Source of the DNA: Owenia fusiformis
Taxonomy: Eukaryota; Annelida; Polychaeta; Sabellida; Oweniidae
Reading direction: 5' to 3'
Assembly (NCBI GenBank): GCA_903813345.2
Contig: CAIIXF020000009.1
Span: forward strand, 12,270,030-12,334,029
DNA length: 64,000 nt
Under the pieces are notes generated by a model, which was given only the letters and a program-made list of their open reading frames with translations, was not told the DNA's origin and searched no databases. Below are positions 23,222 to 34,289 of this stretch, one piece after another (position 1 is the first letter of the stretch; every line of letters starts with the position of its first letter). The position numbers were made by a program, and so were the translations under genes.

Positions 23222-23497
23222 CAGGCCTGTCAACTGTCCCGCAATTTGCGTATTTGTCACGCATTTGCTGAAGAATTTGAAGTCACGCCAGTTATTTTTG
23301 CGTGACAGAAAATGTCACGCAAATACGCATTTTACCTGGTAATTGTCAAGCAAAAATATTTCTGTAGAAAAATTTCTAAAAAAGATCGTCTACACAGCAA
23401 AAATACGAACGCCGGAAAAAAAACGTACGCATTTCGTTCGGACTTTTCACGCGAATTACGTATATGTCACGCATTCCGTTCGAAATGTTTCGTACCT

Positions 23498-23534
<37 letters not shown>

Positions 23535-23738
23535 TTGACTGATGTTTGAAACGCGAGCGTAGCGAGCGCGAAAAATTTAAGGTGTTCAAAATTTGGCAAG
23601 ATGTCCTAAAATTTAAACCAAGGTGTTCAAAATTTGGATCAAGGTGTTCAGATTTGGACCAAGGTGTCCACATTTTGAGGGGAGGTGTTCAACATTTCCA
23701 AGTCACTCATGTTAGGTGTTCCCAAGTTGACAGGCCTG
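23222..23738. mobile_element. MITE with CAGGCCTGTCAACT ends and a 35-C tract
   Basis: The left end CAGGCCTGTCAACT is mirrored by AGTTGACAGGCCTG. The flanks carry a 6-bp direct repeat AAATCA (23216-23221, 23739-23744). The left half is full of GTCACGCA words and the right half has four GGTGTTCAAAATTTGG-like repeats. An uninterrupted run of 35 C lies at 23499-23533. A reverse, truncated copy is at 32100-32355. Proline- or glycine-rich open frames over the C tract are artefacts. Confidence 0.8.
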
Positions 23739-23744
23739 AAATCA

Positions 23745-24250
23745 TTACATAAGAGTACATTACTATGGTTAATATGGAACTATCAATTGGATGTATAATG
23801 CTGTAGAAACGAATTTATGGTTATTAAACGGAATTTAAACTGATAGAGCACATTTAAATCTCAGATATCTCAGATATTCATTAATTAATTTCAGTGCATA
23901 GGGATGATGGTAATTCTGTCTGTCATATTGGAAAACATTGAGTGCATGTGCTACATTCAGAATCGGATGCAGATATTGTGATTGTGAAAACTGCAATCCA
24001 AAGTGTCCAAACCTCAAATACAGTACTCATACAGATCTCCTTGTGCTATTCATTTATCATGCACAAAACACAAACTTCAACATTTTCTTCAAACCTGAAC
24101 CAAAAGCAGCAACCTAAGAAACAAAATGTTGAAATATAAATGAAATAAGATTGTCTTCGGGAAAAGGGGTCTGTGACAATATCTTGTTTATCTTTTCTGC
24201 TTTTCTGGGGTGTGATACCGCATTCAGGTTATATATGGCATAGACAAGAG
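23745..24250. other. Intergenic, nothing recognised
   Basis: AT-rich sequence between two transposable elements, with no exon or repeat that I can support. Confidence 0.4.
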
Positions 24251-25310
24251 GGTTTGTGTAAAAAACCGGGTGACCGGGTAACCGGGTACCCGGTCGACCG
24301 GGTACCTAACGTTCCTAGCAGGGTTACCAACTTTCAAAGTTTCACATTTCCCCCGATATGTAGTAGCGAATTGACTTGACAGACTTAGCCTACCGAGTGC
24401 ACTGCTGTAACAGTGACGTCCATGTCACGTTGCTCATAAGTAGCATATAAGTTCCTAGAAGACGTTGCACATTTTGTTCTTTACACATATAGGCATCGTA
24501 AACATGAGACATCTATTGATGGTATAAAAAGAACGTTGTTGTAGCGTGTCCGTAAAGATCGTTAGTGTGGAAAACATAACAAACAGGAACGTTTGATTTT
24601 TTACTACATTGGTCCATATGTGACGTTACTCAAACGTTAAAATTCAACGTTGTCAAAACTTTTTTTCGATTTGAAATAACCTCAAAACGTGATCACGTCA
24701 ATAATGACGTTCATGGACCGTATTGATGTATTGATCTGACGTTATTTAAATATTCAGCAAAACATCGATGGATGGTTGAATTTCAACATTGTGGAAATGG
24801 CTTCAAAATATTTGTGAGTTAAGGAAACGTTACAAAGACGACAATATGTTCTCACTAAGTCGGTTCATTTCCGACGTATTGTTAACGTTAAAATTTAACG
24901 TTTTCGAAACTTTTTTTCGATTTGAAATAACCTCAAAACGTGACGTCAATAATGACGTTCATGGACCGTATTGATGTATTGATCTGACGTTATTTAAATA
25001 TTCAGCAAAACATCGATGGATGGTTAAATTTCAACATTGTGGAAATGGCTTCAAAATATTTGTGAGTTAAGGAAACGTTACAAAGACGTCAATATGTTCT
25101 CACTAAATCGGTTCATTACCGACGTTATTTTAACGTTAAAAGTTAACGTTGTCAAAGCGTTCTTACGATGTGAAATAACCTCAAAACGTGACGTCGAAAA
25201 TAACGTACATGTATCGTCCAGATCCAACGTTATAAATAAAAACAATTCCTAACCCTGCTAGGAATGTTAAGTACCCGGTCACCCGGTCACCCGGTTTTTT
25301 ACACAAATCC
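24251..25310. mobile_element. TIR element with CCGGGT-repeat ends and internal 248-bp tandem repeats
   Basis: The left end GTTTGTGTAAAAAACCGGG, followed by GTGACCGGGTAACCGGGTA, is mirrored at the right end (CCCGGTCACCCGG, then TTTTTTACACAAA). AACGTTCCTAGCAGGGTT just inside the left end is mirrored by AACCCTGCTAGGAATGTT on the right. The interior is about 2.5 copies of a 248-bp tandem unit (from about 24637, 24885 and 25133) dense in ACGTT and AACGTT. No transposase frame is present. A lone end of the same family is at 27199-27305. Confidence 0.85.
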
Positions 25311-25907
25311 TACGGGGTTACTTTAATTGTGTTTTTAGGAGACTCGATTTCTTTAATTCTATGTTGTTATGAATGAGATTAAAGAACACTAAACAAGCTT
25401 TCCAATGGTTTGATGTACATGTGGCTCGGTATTTCAAACCATATGTAATATTGTCAGTCGGCAAAACATGTTTTGTCATATCTATTAGTAAAGTTCAATG
25501 CGTAACAGTTGATTCACTTCTGTTAGAGAAGGAGACTAAAGAAGACAAGATAAACTTTCCAATGGTGCATTGAGCGTTGTTTATGTGGCTAGGTATTTCA
25601 AATCATAAAAATGTACGCATATAATGTTGTCAGTTCGTGAAAATATTTCATCATCTATTACACAATACATCTATTACACAATTACATTTAATTTCAATTC
25701 AATTTACTGTATTTTCTTTCACATTTTTATCCCATTTTTTCCATTTTCGAAGATTTTTCTAAATCAGACGTCCTATGGCCATTAGGGGTATTCCTATATA
25801 TAAATAAACTATTGAGTTGTCGTTTCTGAATAAATAGACGGACTAACAGACAAACGAATGGACAGCTTTTCTATCTCTGATGACAGGTTGTTCTAGTCTC
25901 AAAATAC

Positions 25908-26828
25908 AGGGTTTACGAAAAAGTCCGACCCCACCGACCACCGACCGGTCGGTGTTTTCCACTGGTAGCCTCAAAACAGGGTTTGAAGAAAATGTGTAAA
26001 AGACCGACAATATCATGTAAAAGACCGAACATATTTGTAGCCTTAAAATATTAATAATTTGATTTTGAATGTCAATCGTTGGACTACAGGACTAGGCAAC
26101 GGTTTCTACCGATTTTGTACCTTGCAACGAATGGCAAGCAAACAAATTGGGCATGACCGTCTCCTCTCGATTAATTGTCCTGCCTTAGGTCCTGACCTAT
26201 CATTAACCAACCCATATCGTTTCTACGGGAATCTATCCTATTTTTTACTGAAATTTAACAATTTCGAAACAAAAATGATTTGTTATCGTCATAGCCTACT
26301 GAATACTGAACACGATATATTATTACATGCGTTCTCTTATCGGGATTAAAAGTGACTTACCATTTCAGTACACCATAAGAAAGCTTTTTTGTCATATCAA
26401 ATGTAGTTGACGTTTAACAACTGAGAAATCAAACATAACGTTACGACGTCAACATCGACGATGTTTGTGTGTTTTTGTTATTGCGTTTTAGTCTATTTCA
26501 TATGAATGAACTTAATGCAATGTTACGTGCGTTTTTTCCAAAGTGATTAACCAGGATGAAATTGGTCTTCTAACAACTGAAACGTCACTTAAAAATATGA
26601 CATTACACACCACGACGATGTAACGTTTTCATCGTGATTTGAAATGATTAATTATACGTTTTTAAATCACGACCTAGTAAAGGTACTATAGTCATTGGAT
26701 TCCCAGTTTTAGTTTTACTTCTAATTTTGCATTTTCATCTTTATGTAAAAGACCGTCAGCCGACCACATGTACCCAACTGTGGAGAGTGACTGGTCGGTG
26801 GTCGGCGGTCGGTGTTTTTCGTAAACCC
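25908..26828. mobile_element. Non-autonomous hAT-like element with 8-bp target duplication
   Basis: Perfect direct repeats CAAAATAC (25900-25907 and 26829-26836) flank a 921-bp element. Its ends AGGGTTTACGAAAAA and TTTTTCGTAAACCC are inverted. Subterminal CCGACCACCGACCGGTC is mirrored by GGTCGGTGGTCGGCGGTC. No transposase frame is visible. The AAGACCG words recur at both ends. Confidence 0.85.
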
Positions 26829-26920
26829 CAAAATACATGTTCTCTCGTTTGTGAAGATTTTCGTCAATTCTAATTAATGAATATCATGTATCATGTATTT
26901 AACATTACCATGGTCATGAC

Positions 26921-27190
26921 AGGTCTTGCAATATCCCAGATTGGACCAACATTGGTCCAACAGCATGCCAGCCAGTGGGCCAACAGTGGCTGCCAATGTT
27001 GGCCCAACTTTGGCAGCCACCAAAGAACCAACGTTGGCCTATCGTTGGCCCACCATTGACACAATTTACTTTTTTACAGCCATTGTTGGCTCCCTGGTAT
27101 TAGCGGCAGCCCACAATGGGCCGCAAGCCAGCTACAATTTGCCAACTCCGACCATGCCACCCAATGGCCACCAGTAGTGACGTTGGCCCG
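26921..27190. repeat. TTGGCC/GGCCAA-rich repeat block
   Basis: Dense short repeats of GTTGGCCCAAC, CCAACATTGG and GCCAGCCAGTGGG across about 270 bp, with several local palindromes. This resembles the body of a small palindromic transposon. Open frames on the plus strand reflect the repeat, not a protein. Confidence 0.6.
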
Positions 27191-27198
27191 ACGTCTTT

Positions 27199-27305
27199 GG
27201 GGTTTGTGTAAAAAAACGGGTAACCGGGTAACCGGGTGACCGGGTACTTAACGTTCCTAGCAGGGTTAGGATTTTTTATTTATAACGTTGGACTCTGGAC
27301 GATGG
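27199..27305. mobile_element. Solo end of the CCGGGT-repeat TIR element
   Basis: The segment begins GTTTGTGTAAAAAAACGGG and continues through CCTAGCAGGGTTAGGA and TAACGTTGGA. It matches the right end of the 24251-25310 element in reverse for about 105 bp, then stops. No partner end was seen within the following kilobase. Confidence 0.75.
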
Positions 27306-27705
27306 GTATATCAGCATTCTTCCATATATCTAGCTACTTGGAAATGAGCTCGCTCCACATGCTGGGATTTATTATGGAAAGGATTCTAGCTTTCAAGCGT
27401 TTGTTATGTTTTGCAGTATGTCTGATTTGAGACATTTTATCTGTGACTTTTAGTTTGTAATCCTGTAACACAAGACAAAATCGTATGGAATAAATTGCAA
27501 TAAAATGGTTATTAAGCTTGTTATTATGGTCTTACTAGTGGTTATTATTGAGTAATGGTACAGGTATCCGATATGGTATTGCAGCTTACACTTAAGTAAT
27601 GGTACACGTATCCTTGGATTTTAGGCCCGAATACCGAGGTTTATTTTTTTGATTATCGTGTAGTATTATTTTGTGTTAATATTAGTTAACCATCTAAGTA
27701 TTGGC

Positions 27706-28402
27706 TACCATTTGCATTCGTTTGACTTCACTTCTTAAAATAGAGCTTCGTCTTCGTCTTGTAGTTTAACTACATGTAGACTCTGCACGCAGGGTAACTA
27801 TTGGCATGATATTGATAACCTTGTTATATTAATATAGCGCATAGGCGTAGCCAGGGGGATGCGATGGGATGCGGTCGCACCCCCCCCCCCCTCCATAACC
27901 AATGAAAATAGAACCATTAGATAGAAGAGAAAAGTCTTAAAATTTTGAAGCTTCTAGCTCGATTTTGAACGAAGTTGCACCAATTTTTTTTAAATTCAAA
28001 ACAAATCTTCAAAAACATTTTTAATGCCACGATCGCACCCCTTCCCCCCCCCCGACTGAAAGCTGGCTACGCCACTGTAACGTGTAATCAATACGCTACA
28101 TTTTGTATGTTCAATTTGTATACTAAAAACTGTTATTAATCCACAGATTTAGATGAAGACAAGATAAAAATCCGAATCAAGAAGGAAAAGGTGTCTAAGT
28201 ATATAAATCTTAAGGGTAATGCATATTTGAATAAAACAGAGGCGGGTTAATTTATATTGTACTATGAATTACGCTATTATTCAAAATTGCAGCTAAGATG
28301 CCTGTTTTATGATACCCTGCGTGCAGAGTCTAGTTAAACTACGTATACACTAAGACGAAGCTCTCTTTTAAAAGAAGTGAAGTCAAACGAATGCAAAGGG
28401 TA
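27706..28402. mobile_element. TIR element with TACC...GGTA ends, carrying a nested insertion
   Basis: The left arm (27706-27797) contains TTTGACTTCACTTCTTAAAA and ACTCTGCACGCAGGGTA. The right arm (28311-28402) is its mirror, ending AATGCAAAGGGTA. A third, separate arm in the right-arm orientation lies at 29433-29516. Another MITE (27840-28077) is inserted between the arms. Confidence 0.75.
27840..28077. mobile_element. hAT-like MITE with GGCGTAGCCAG ends (nested)
   Basis: The left end CATAGGCGTAGCCAGGGGG is mirrored by CTGGCTACGCCACTG. Runs of C occur next to both ends (CGCACCCC and CCTTCCCC). A truncated relative (CATAGGCGTAGCCAGG followed by a G run) is at 31139-31172. CAGTGGCGTAGCC-type ends are common in hAT non-autonomous elements; the superfamily is an inference. 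Confidence 0.7.
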
Positions 28403-29235
28403 GTTTTATGAAAAATATCACGAAAGATGTATTCTAGATATCAGTAGTATTCTCAGAAATTTATTATCCGAAACGGATAACATCTGGCCACTCAGACAAA
28501 CAATCGCAGACATAGGCTAAGCTTGTTTATTTAACAGTTAGATTTGTTGACTTACCGATCCGTATTTCAATCTCCGGGAAGACGTTCTTTTCACTTTGTA
28601 TTTGCGTGCAGTGTAATATAAGTTGATACTTTTGTTCAAAAATGTACTTTTAATGGCCATTTTATGCCTTTTATTTTCAAATTATGTTTTGATGTAAGTG
28701 TGAAAAGTCAAGAAACGTCAACCCCGACTTTTAATTAAAAAATGTTGGTTAATCACTTATGGCAAATCACAAGGTTGATGATGTCAACGGACCATGATCG
28801 TGGAAGGCTATCAATATCAGGTGTATATCGGATAGAAAATAAATATAGCTAATTTTTCGCACTGATATGATGATGACTATTCTGGCGAATCGGGTAGATA
28901 TTTCTCAGTTTTTTCCGATAATAAAACTATTCATTTCTATCAATTTAACAAACAGGGTCCTTTGAATGCACATTAAAACTATAAAAGTATTTATTGGGCG
29001 TACATACTCGTTCTGTCATGTTACTTTCATTTCATTTGCAAGTTGTCCACATATTAATCCAGCGTTTTGTTTAATCAAATTTCCCGCCCCTTGAGGTTTC
29101 CGACTGTAAAACTTAATATTTAATACTAACCAATGCATCAGTTAATATTTTCAGAATACAAATTTTCCATTTTTATTTCTCTGATAGATAAAATCTCATT
29201 TTGAATCTGTTCGTGTATTAAAGAGTATGCTTTTA

Positions 29236-29380
29236 TAATGCCGTGGTCACATTTGCTCAGATTTTCAGCACCGGCGCCCGGCCGATGAGTATTTTGTTCA
29301 AAATTGTATTCAATTCTGAACAAGATACTCAATCGGCCGGGCGCCGTAATGAAAATCGGAGCAAATGTTATCAAGTCATA
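29236..29380. mobile_element. Palindromic MITE, GTGGTCACATTTGC family (copy A)
   Basis: Arms containing TGCCGTGGTCACATTTGC, CGGCGCCCGGCCGATGAG and TATTTTGTTCAAAATTG are mirrored around about 29310 (ACTCAATCGGCCGGGCGCCG). The outermost bases of the right arm are degraded. The same family occurs twice in P450 intron 3. Confidence 0.8.
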
Positions 29381-29799
29381 ACTGATGAAAAATCAAATGA
29401 GAACATGAACATGGATAATAGGGGCACTATTACGCTGCGTGCAGAGTCTAATTATAAACTACGAGAAGACGAAACTCTCATTTAAGAAGTGAAGTCGAAC
29501 AAATGCAAAGGGTAGGGTACTGTAGAAGGGGATCATATAAAAGCACGATCTATTTTACAACGCCTTTAAGTTTTGTTGCCCTTTGTGCATTTCAAAAATA
29601 AAATATCTTAATCTGATTTGTTCCACCTTTCTTTTCGCTCAGTTCTGCAATATTATGTCCATATGTTGTTTAGGATTATGTCATTTGCGAAATAGCTGTA
29701 AGACATTATGAGAATGAATATGGGAGATTCCACGATAATGTTGTTCACATGATTTTATACACATACCTGCACAACAATCGCAGACAGAAGTCTTAATAT

Positions 29800-30465
29800 T
29801 GTCCAATAAAAAATAAGAATATAACATTTAATGATAACAAAAGGATTAATTGCTTAGTTCTCTTTGTTTTAGTCTTTGTTTTCTTAAATGCGGAAGTGTA
29901 CCAACATCACCTAGATTACATAAGAGATCATCTAACAGTCTAAAATTGCTTTTAATTGCAAGTTAATGCATTCCGACCAAAATTTGTATACCTGTAATTT
30001 GGGGGGGGGGCGATGTTACATCACATAACTACAACGTTCATATAGAAATATACAATAAGCATGTCCGTATAAAAGCTAAAATTATAAAAACTCATTTCAA
30101 AGTCATTCTGTTCATGGAAGCGTCAAGTTATGAAAAACAATGCTAAACACTCAAACAAATCGACTTGATTACCTTTGAAAACTTCTTGAGAGGAAATGGA
30201 CAAATGTATTTTTCTAACTCATTAGAGCGTCTGTCTGATTGAAATACTATTTTTTAAATACAAACATAAATGATTTAATCTTGGTCAGAAGTCTGAACAT
30301 TGTCCAACAAAATAATAAGAATCTAACATTTAATGATTACAAAAGGATTAATTGCTATATAGTCTTTGTCTTAGTCTTTGTTTTTCTAACGGCGGAAGTG
30401 TACCAACATCACCTTGATTACAGAAGAGATCATCTAACAGTCTAAAATTGCTTTTAATTCCCGGG
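29800..30465. repeat. Direct repeat of about 150 bp spaced about 500 bp apart
   Basis: Copies at about 29800-29962 and 30290-30465 share AACATTTAATGAT, AAAGGATTAATTGCT, GCGGAAGTGTACCAACATCA and GAGATCATCTAACAGTC. The copies differ by substitutions and small indels. Frames in the second copy are open but broken in the first, so coding use is not supported. Confidence 0.75.
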
Positions 30466-32099
30466 TTTTAATTACATTTTATGTATAGACTTTTTGCCTC
30501 TATTCTCATTTTTAAACCTGTTTCTGTTTGCTTATTTAACAATTGTGATAAATTACTCAGTTAGTGTCGAAATCAAAACAATTTTCTACTTTATAGTCCC
30601 CTCCTCTTGCACTGACTAAATATTAAAATAAGCCAGTCTGATTGCGAATTTACAAATCCTGTAAAAGTAGCTCCAAACCGCCTTTTAATCAGAGAAAACA
30701 ATAAGTTAATTCATCTGATTGCGAAAATACGAATCAATCTGATTATCTGATCCCCATGCTATTTGATTCGTGCATTATCTACAAGTCAGTCGAGCAAGGG
30801 TGAAATTATTTCATTTGAAAACAGAAATAAATATCAGAACCCCTCTAGCATAACTATTCGGAAGAAATTCATAAAAAATAAGGTACACAACTGATGAAGG
30901 GTCGCACACAATGCACGCACCCCTGTCCCCCTCCTCGGTGTTTGCCCACACACGACCATATTTGACAATTCTTCTAAAAACGTTTTCCCCGGGAATATAG
31001 GTGTAGCGGTTGCCAGAAGTCGCACAGCTTGGGAGTCAGGGTATCCTGATCAATGCCTCAACGCCTGACGGGTCTGATATTTAGAGGGGGCGCAAGAATT
31101 ATTAGGGCGCGGGGTAAACGTGAAAGTTGCATAAATATCCATAGGCGTAGCCAGGAGGGGGGGGGGGGGGGGTGCGATGGGTGCGATAACAATAGGCTTT
31201 ATATATGCTTTAATGTTTTATGTAGCATGATGCTTTTATGTAGGCTATTAAATACAGTTCTTTTTGCAATATAAAACTGGTATGTTTATGCAAATTCCGA
31301 TTGGACTAATATAAAGGGATATTGTTTCATTATGTGGACTTGAGAAAGTCCGACATACTCATTGCTTACAACCCAAAACTTAAAATACCGGTAGGAAGTT
31401 ATCAAGATTCCAAGAACACGATCGCTACTTAAACAATACGTTTGTAAAATCCCGGCGATCGAAATGCAATCAAACTTTCGCAATCAGGTGCCTAATTAGT
31501 CTTTTGATCTCTAAAGTTTTACGACTGAACGTTTCAATGAACTCGTGAGAAGCAAACGCAATCATCATTGATAAACATTTTTGAAAAGTCAGTCTCGGAA
31601 GAATTTTCCAAGCATTCCCTGCTTCGATGCGTTTTTATTGCAAGGGCCGTTTAGCGCCGATAATATAATTCATTATAGGGCATTAGGGTTGTGCTTTATT
31701 TGTTTTATTTATATAATGTTATAAATGTGTACGACACTTTAATGAATTATTTTTAGGGTTACAATGCATATTTGACTTTTCCCTCTAAACGTTTAAAATT
31801 CATCTTTATACTTTTCTTAGTTTGCTTCAATAAAATTTAACATTGGATCCCAGACAGTTATCAAATTCTCAGACATTTGATTAATATAGATATTTGTACT
31901 TCCGTTGACCAGTGGTGCTGGTGTGACTGAGATTCGAATCTAATATGTTTCATTTTTATGTAAATTGAGAGGAATAAAATTTTATTTTAAGCGTTTTAAC
32001 AATCTTAACGTTTGGCGTGCAGCTCAACTTAATACGCAATCAAAGGTCAGAATACAGAAATAAGAACATGCCTTTTATTTGTTATTCAAGCTCCAGCAA

Positions 32100-32355
32100 T
32101 ATCCCCGTAGGTACGAACATTTTCGGGACGGAATGCGTGACATATTAGTGATTCGCGTGAAAAGTCCGAACGAAATGCGTACGTTTTTTTTTCGGCGTTC
32201 GTATTTTTGCTGTGTAGACGAACTTTTTTAGAAATTTTTCTACAGAAATTTTTTTGCTTGACAATTACCAGGTAAAAAATAACTGGCGTGACTTCAAATT
32301 CTTCAGCAAATGCGTGACAAATACGCAAATTGCGGGACAGTTGACAGGCCTGATG
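32100..32355 (-). mobile_element. Truncated reverse copy of the CAGGCCTGTCAACT MITE
   Basis: Read on the minus strand, it starts at CAGGCCTGTCAACTGTCCCG and follows the left half of the 23222-23738 element. It stops at GTACCTAC, where the full copy enters its poly-C run. No right end is present. Confidence 0.8.
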
Positions 32356-32519
32356 CCTGCATCTGGTTTTCCCACCTTTGGGAGGGAGCCAATATACACA
32401 TAGATTACTTACTGGCCATGGACGGGGGGGGCACAGAAACGAACATTCTGGGGTCATAAGGGATACTTGGGGAAGAGGGAGGGGTGGTGGTGAATAGTGA
32501 AGTCCGGGAGTGAAGTTAA

Positions 32520-32840
32520 GGGGTACTGAAATCTTTCTTTTGATATTTAGTGCTTGAATGGAGACTTGTTTCCACTCCCCGCATTCTAGTAGAATTTAAA
32601 TATTTGATCCAAAGGAGTTATTTTAAATCAAACTTGCATTCCGATTAATTAACACTCCAATGATTGTACCGCTTAACTTCACTATTGTCTAAGATAATTA
32701 TAATGAATTCACGGGACACTAAAGTATATAGTATATTTAAACTTTAGTGGTTGGATGGAGACTTGTTTCCCCACCCGGCACACTAGTAAATTTGTAAATT
32801 TTAAATATTTGATTTAGGGAGGTATTTGCAATCCAACTCT
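32520..32840. repeat. Diverged two-copy direct repeat
   Basis: GGATGGAGACTTGTTTCC-like text, then CTAGTA and TTTAAATATTTGAT, occur in the same order near 32555-32640 and 32753-32830. Age and function are unknown. Confidence 0.6.
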
Positions 32841-34289
32841 GATGATGCAAGACTAGTCAACCAAGACTAAATTATGAACTTATTATCATTTAGACTATTG
32901 AGTTCATTAAATTATAATTCCATAGATATCATATTTAATCCTGTCAACACAATAATGGTATTAATTGGCATGATATGTAGTCAGAGACGGTTTAAAAAGT
33001 TGTTTAGATTAATGATAGTATTAGGAAAAATCCTAACTCAAAGTTTTTGTTCTCTCGCAATCCAGAGCAAACCACTCGCCGGGCAAGCATTCTTTAAAAA
33101 CGTGAAGTTTTCACCATGTTGAACAGTATTGAAAATTGTCCAATTTGAACCATCGCCTTGTATATTTCTGTAACTGCCCCCCCCCCCCCTTGACACTCGA
33201 GTGTAAGAATCCTTTCCACACTGTCAATGGTTTTACAAAATAGTTCATGTCAGGAAGGGGGAGGGGTGAGTGTAGAGAACAATCACTGACTGCGATTTGT
33301 ATGATTGAACATTATACACTTATCATAAATTCGTAAAGAATAGTTTTAAAATAAACAGCTTGTTTTATTTTATGATTGGAGTGATGTATGCATAGAAGAA
33401 TGACACTGGTTTTGAAATATCTTAATTATCCCATTGAATGAAGCCATCCGTCCCTCTGTCCATTCTTAACTCATACTGGTGGACTGATTTGATTTAAAGG
33501 AGAAGTCTCAGTGTAGAACGTGTACACACTAATGGGAACGAATTTTACTCATTTCTATTTAGGATTCGTTCATATACTAGCGGGGCTTTAGAGCATTTAC
33601 AAACGCACGAATTGTATTGTTTTAAGGCAACTTTTATGACATATAATGTATTTAAAGCTGATTAATTTTAGATTATATTCGGTTCAATTTTACAAATAAT
33701 GAATAGTATTACAGTATATCGAAAAATATACAATGATTTACATTAAATTGCGCAGACTGCAAGCAATGTACATGGTTGGCGAATTTGCATGCGCGTTCTT
33801 GATAATAAGAATTAAAGGTTGAACTTAAAAATCAAACATTTTCTTTTTTAAACATAATAAATCTTTAAATCAAGAAAATAAAAATAAGATTGATGATTGA
33901 ACTTTTCATAGTCAACTGCGACTGTGTCGACGCATGTTTATTTACTTAGCTAATTAGATATGTAAAATTGTTAATGGCCGCAACGGATAATACGTACATG
34001 TAAGCTGTTCGGATAAGACATTTCTATATGATTAATAACAAATGTTATTCAGCAGAATGTTATTCAGCAGTAACAGATCTTATTAGTTATTATTCAATTT
34101 GGATAATAAATCTATTATCTCGTCGTATTGATGTTTATTATATAGTGTTTCTCGTTGTGTAAGATTTAGAGACAAATTCTATTGACGTTTTCCCGACTTC
34201 AGTCATGTCTGCATTAATGACATCTTCAAAGTTGGTGAGTATACTAGTGTATTAAGTTAAAACACTATTTTAACGATGTCATGGGATTC

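Larger units (their letters stand above)
28403..34280. other. Gene-poor intergenic region with transposon remnants
   Basis: No gene was recognised. Contents: a palindromic MITE at 29236-29380, a loose TIR arm at 29433-29516, direct repeats at 29800-30465 and 32520-32840, and a truncated GGCGTAGCC end at 31139-31172. There is also a truncated MITE copy at 32100-32355 and homopolymer G or C runs near 30001, 31157 and 33180. Remaining stretches are AT-rich without exon-like reading frames. Confidence 0.5.

Noticed and set aside
23312-23673. Poly-proline or poly-glycine proteins
   Set aside because: They are translations of the 35-C run within a MITE.
26059-26349. 96-codon plus-strand frame inside the hAT-like element
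   Set aside because: No hAT dimerisation or DDE-type motif is visible; likely chance.
29243-29485. 80-codon frame over the palindromic MITE
   Set aside because: The frame simply crosses both arms of the palindrome and a loose TIR arm.
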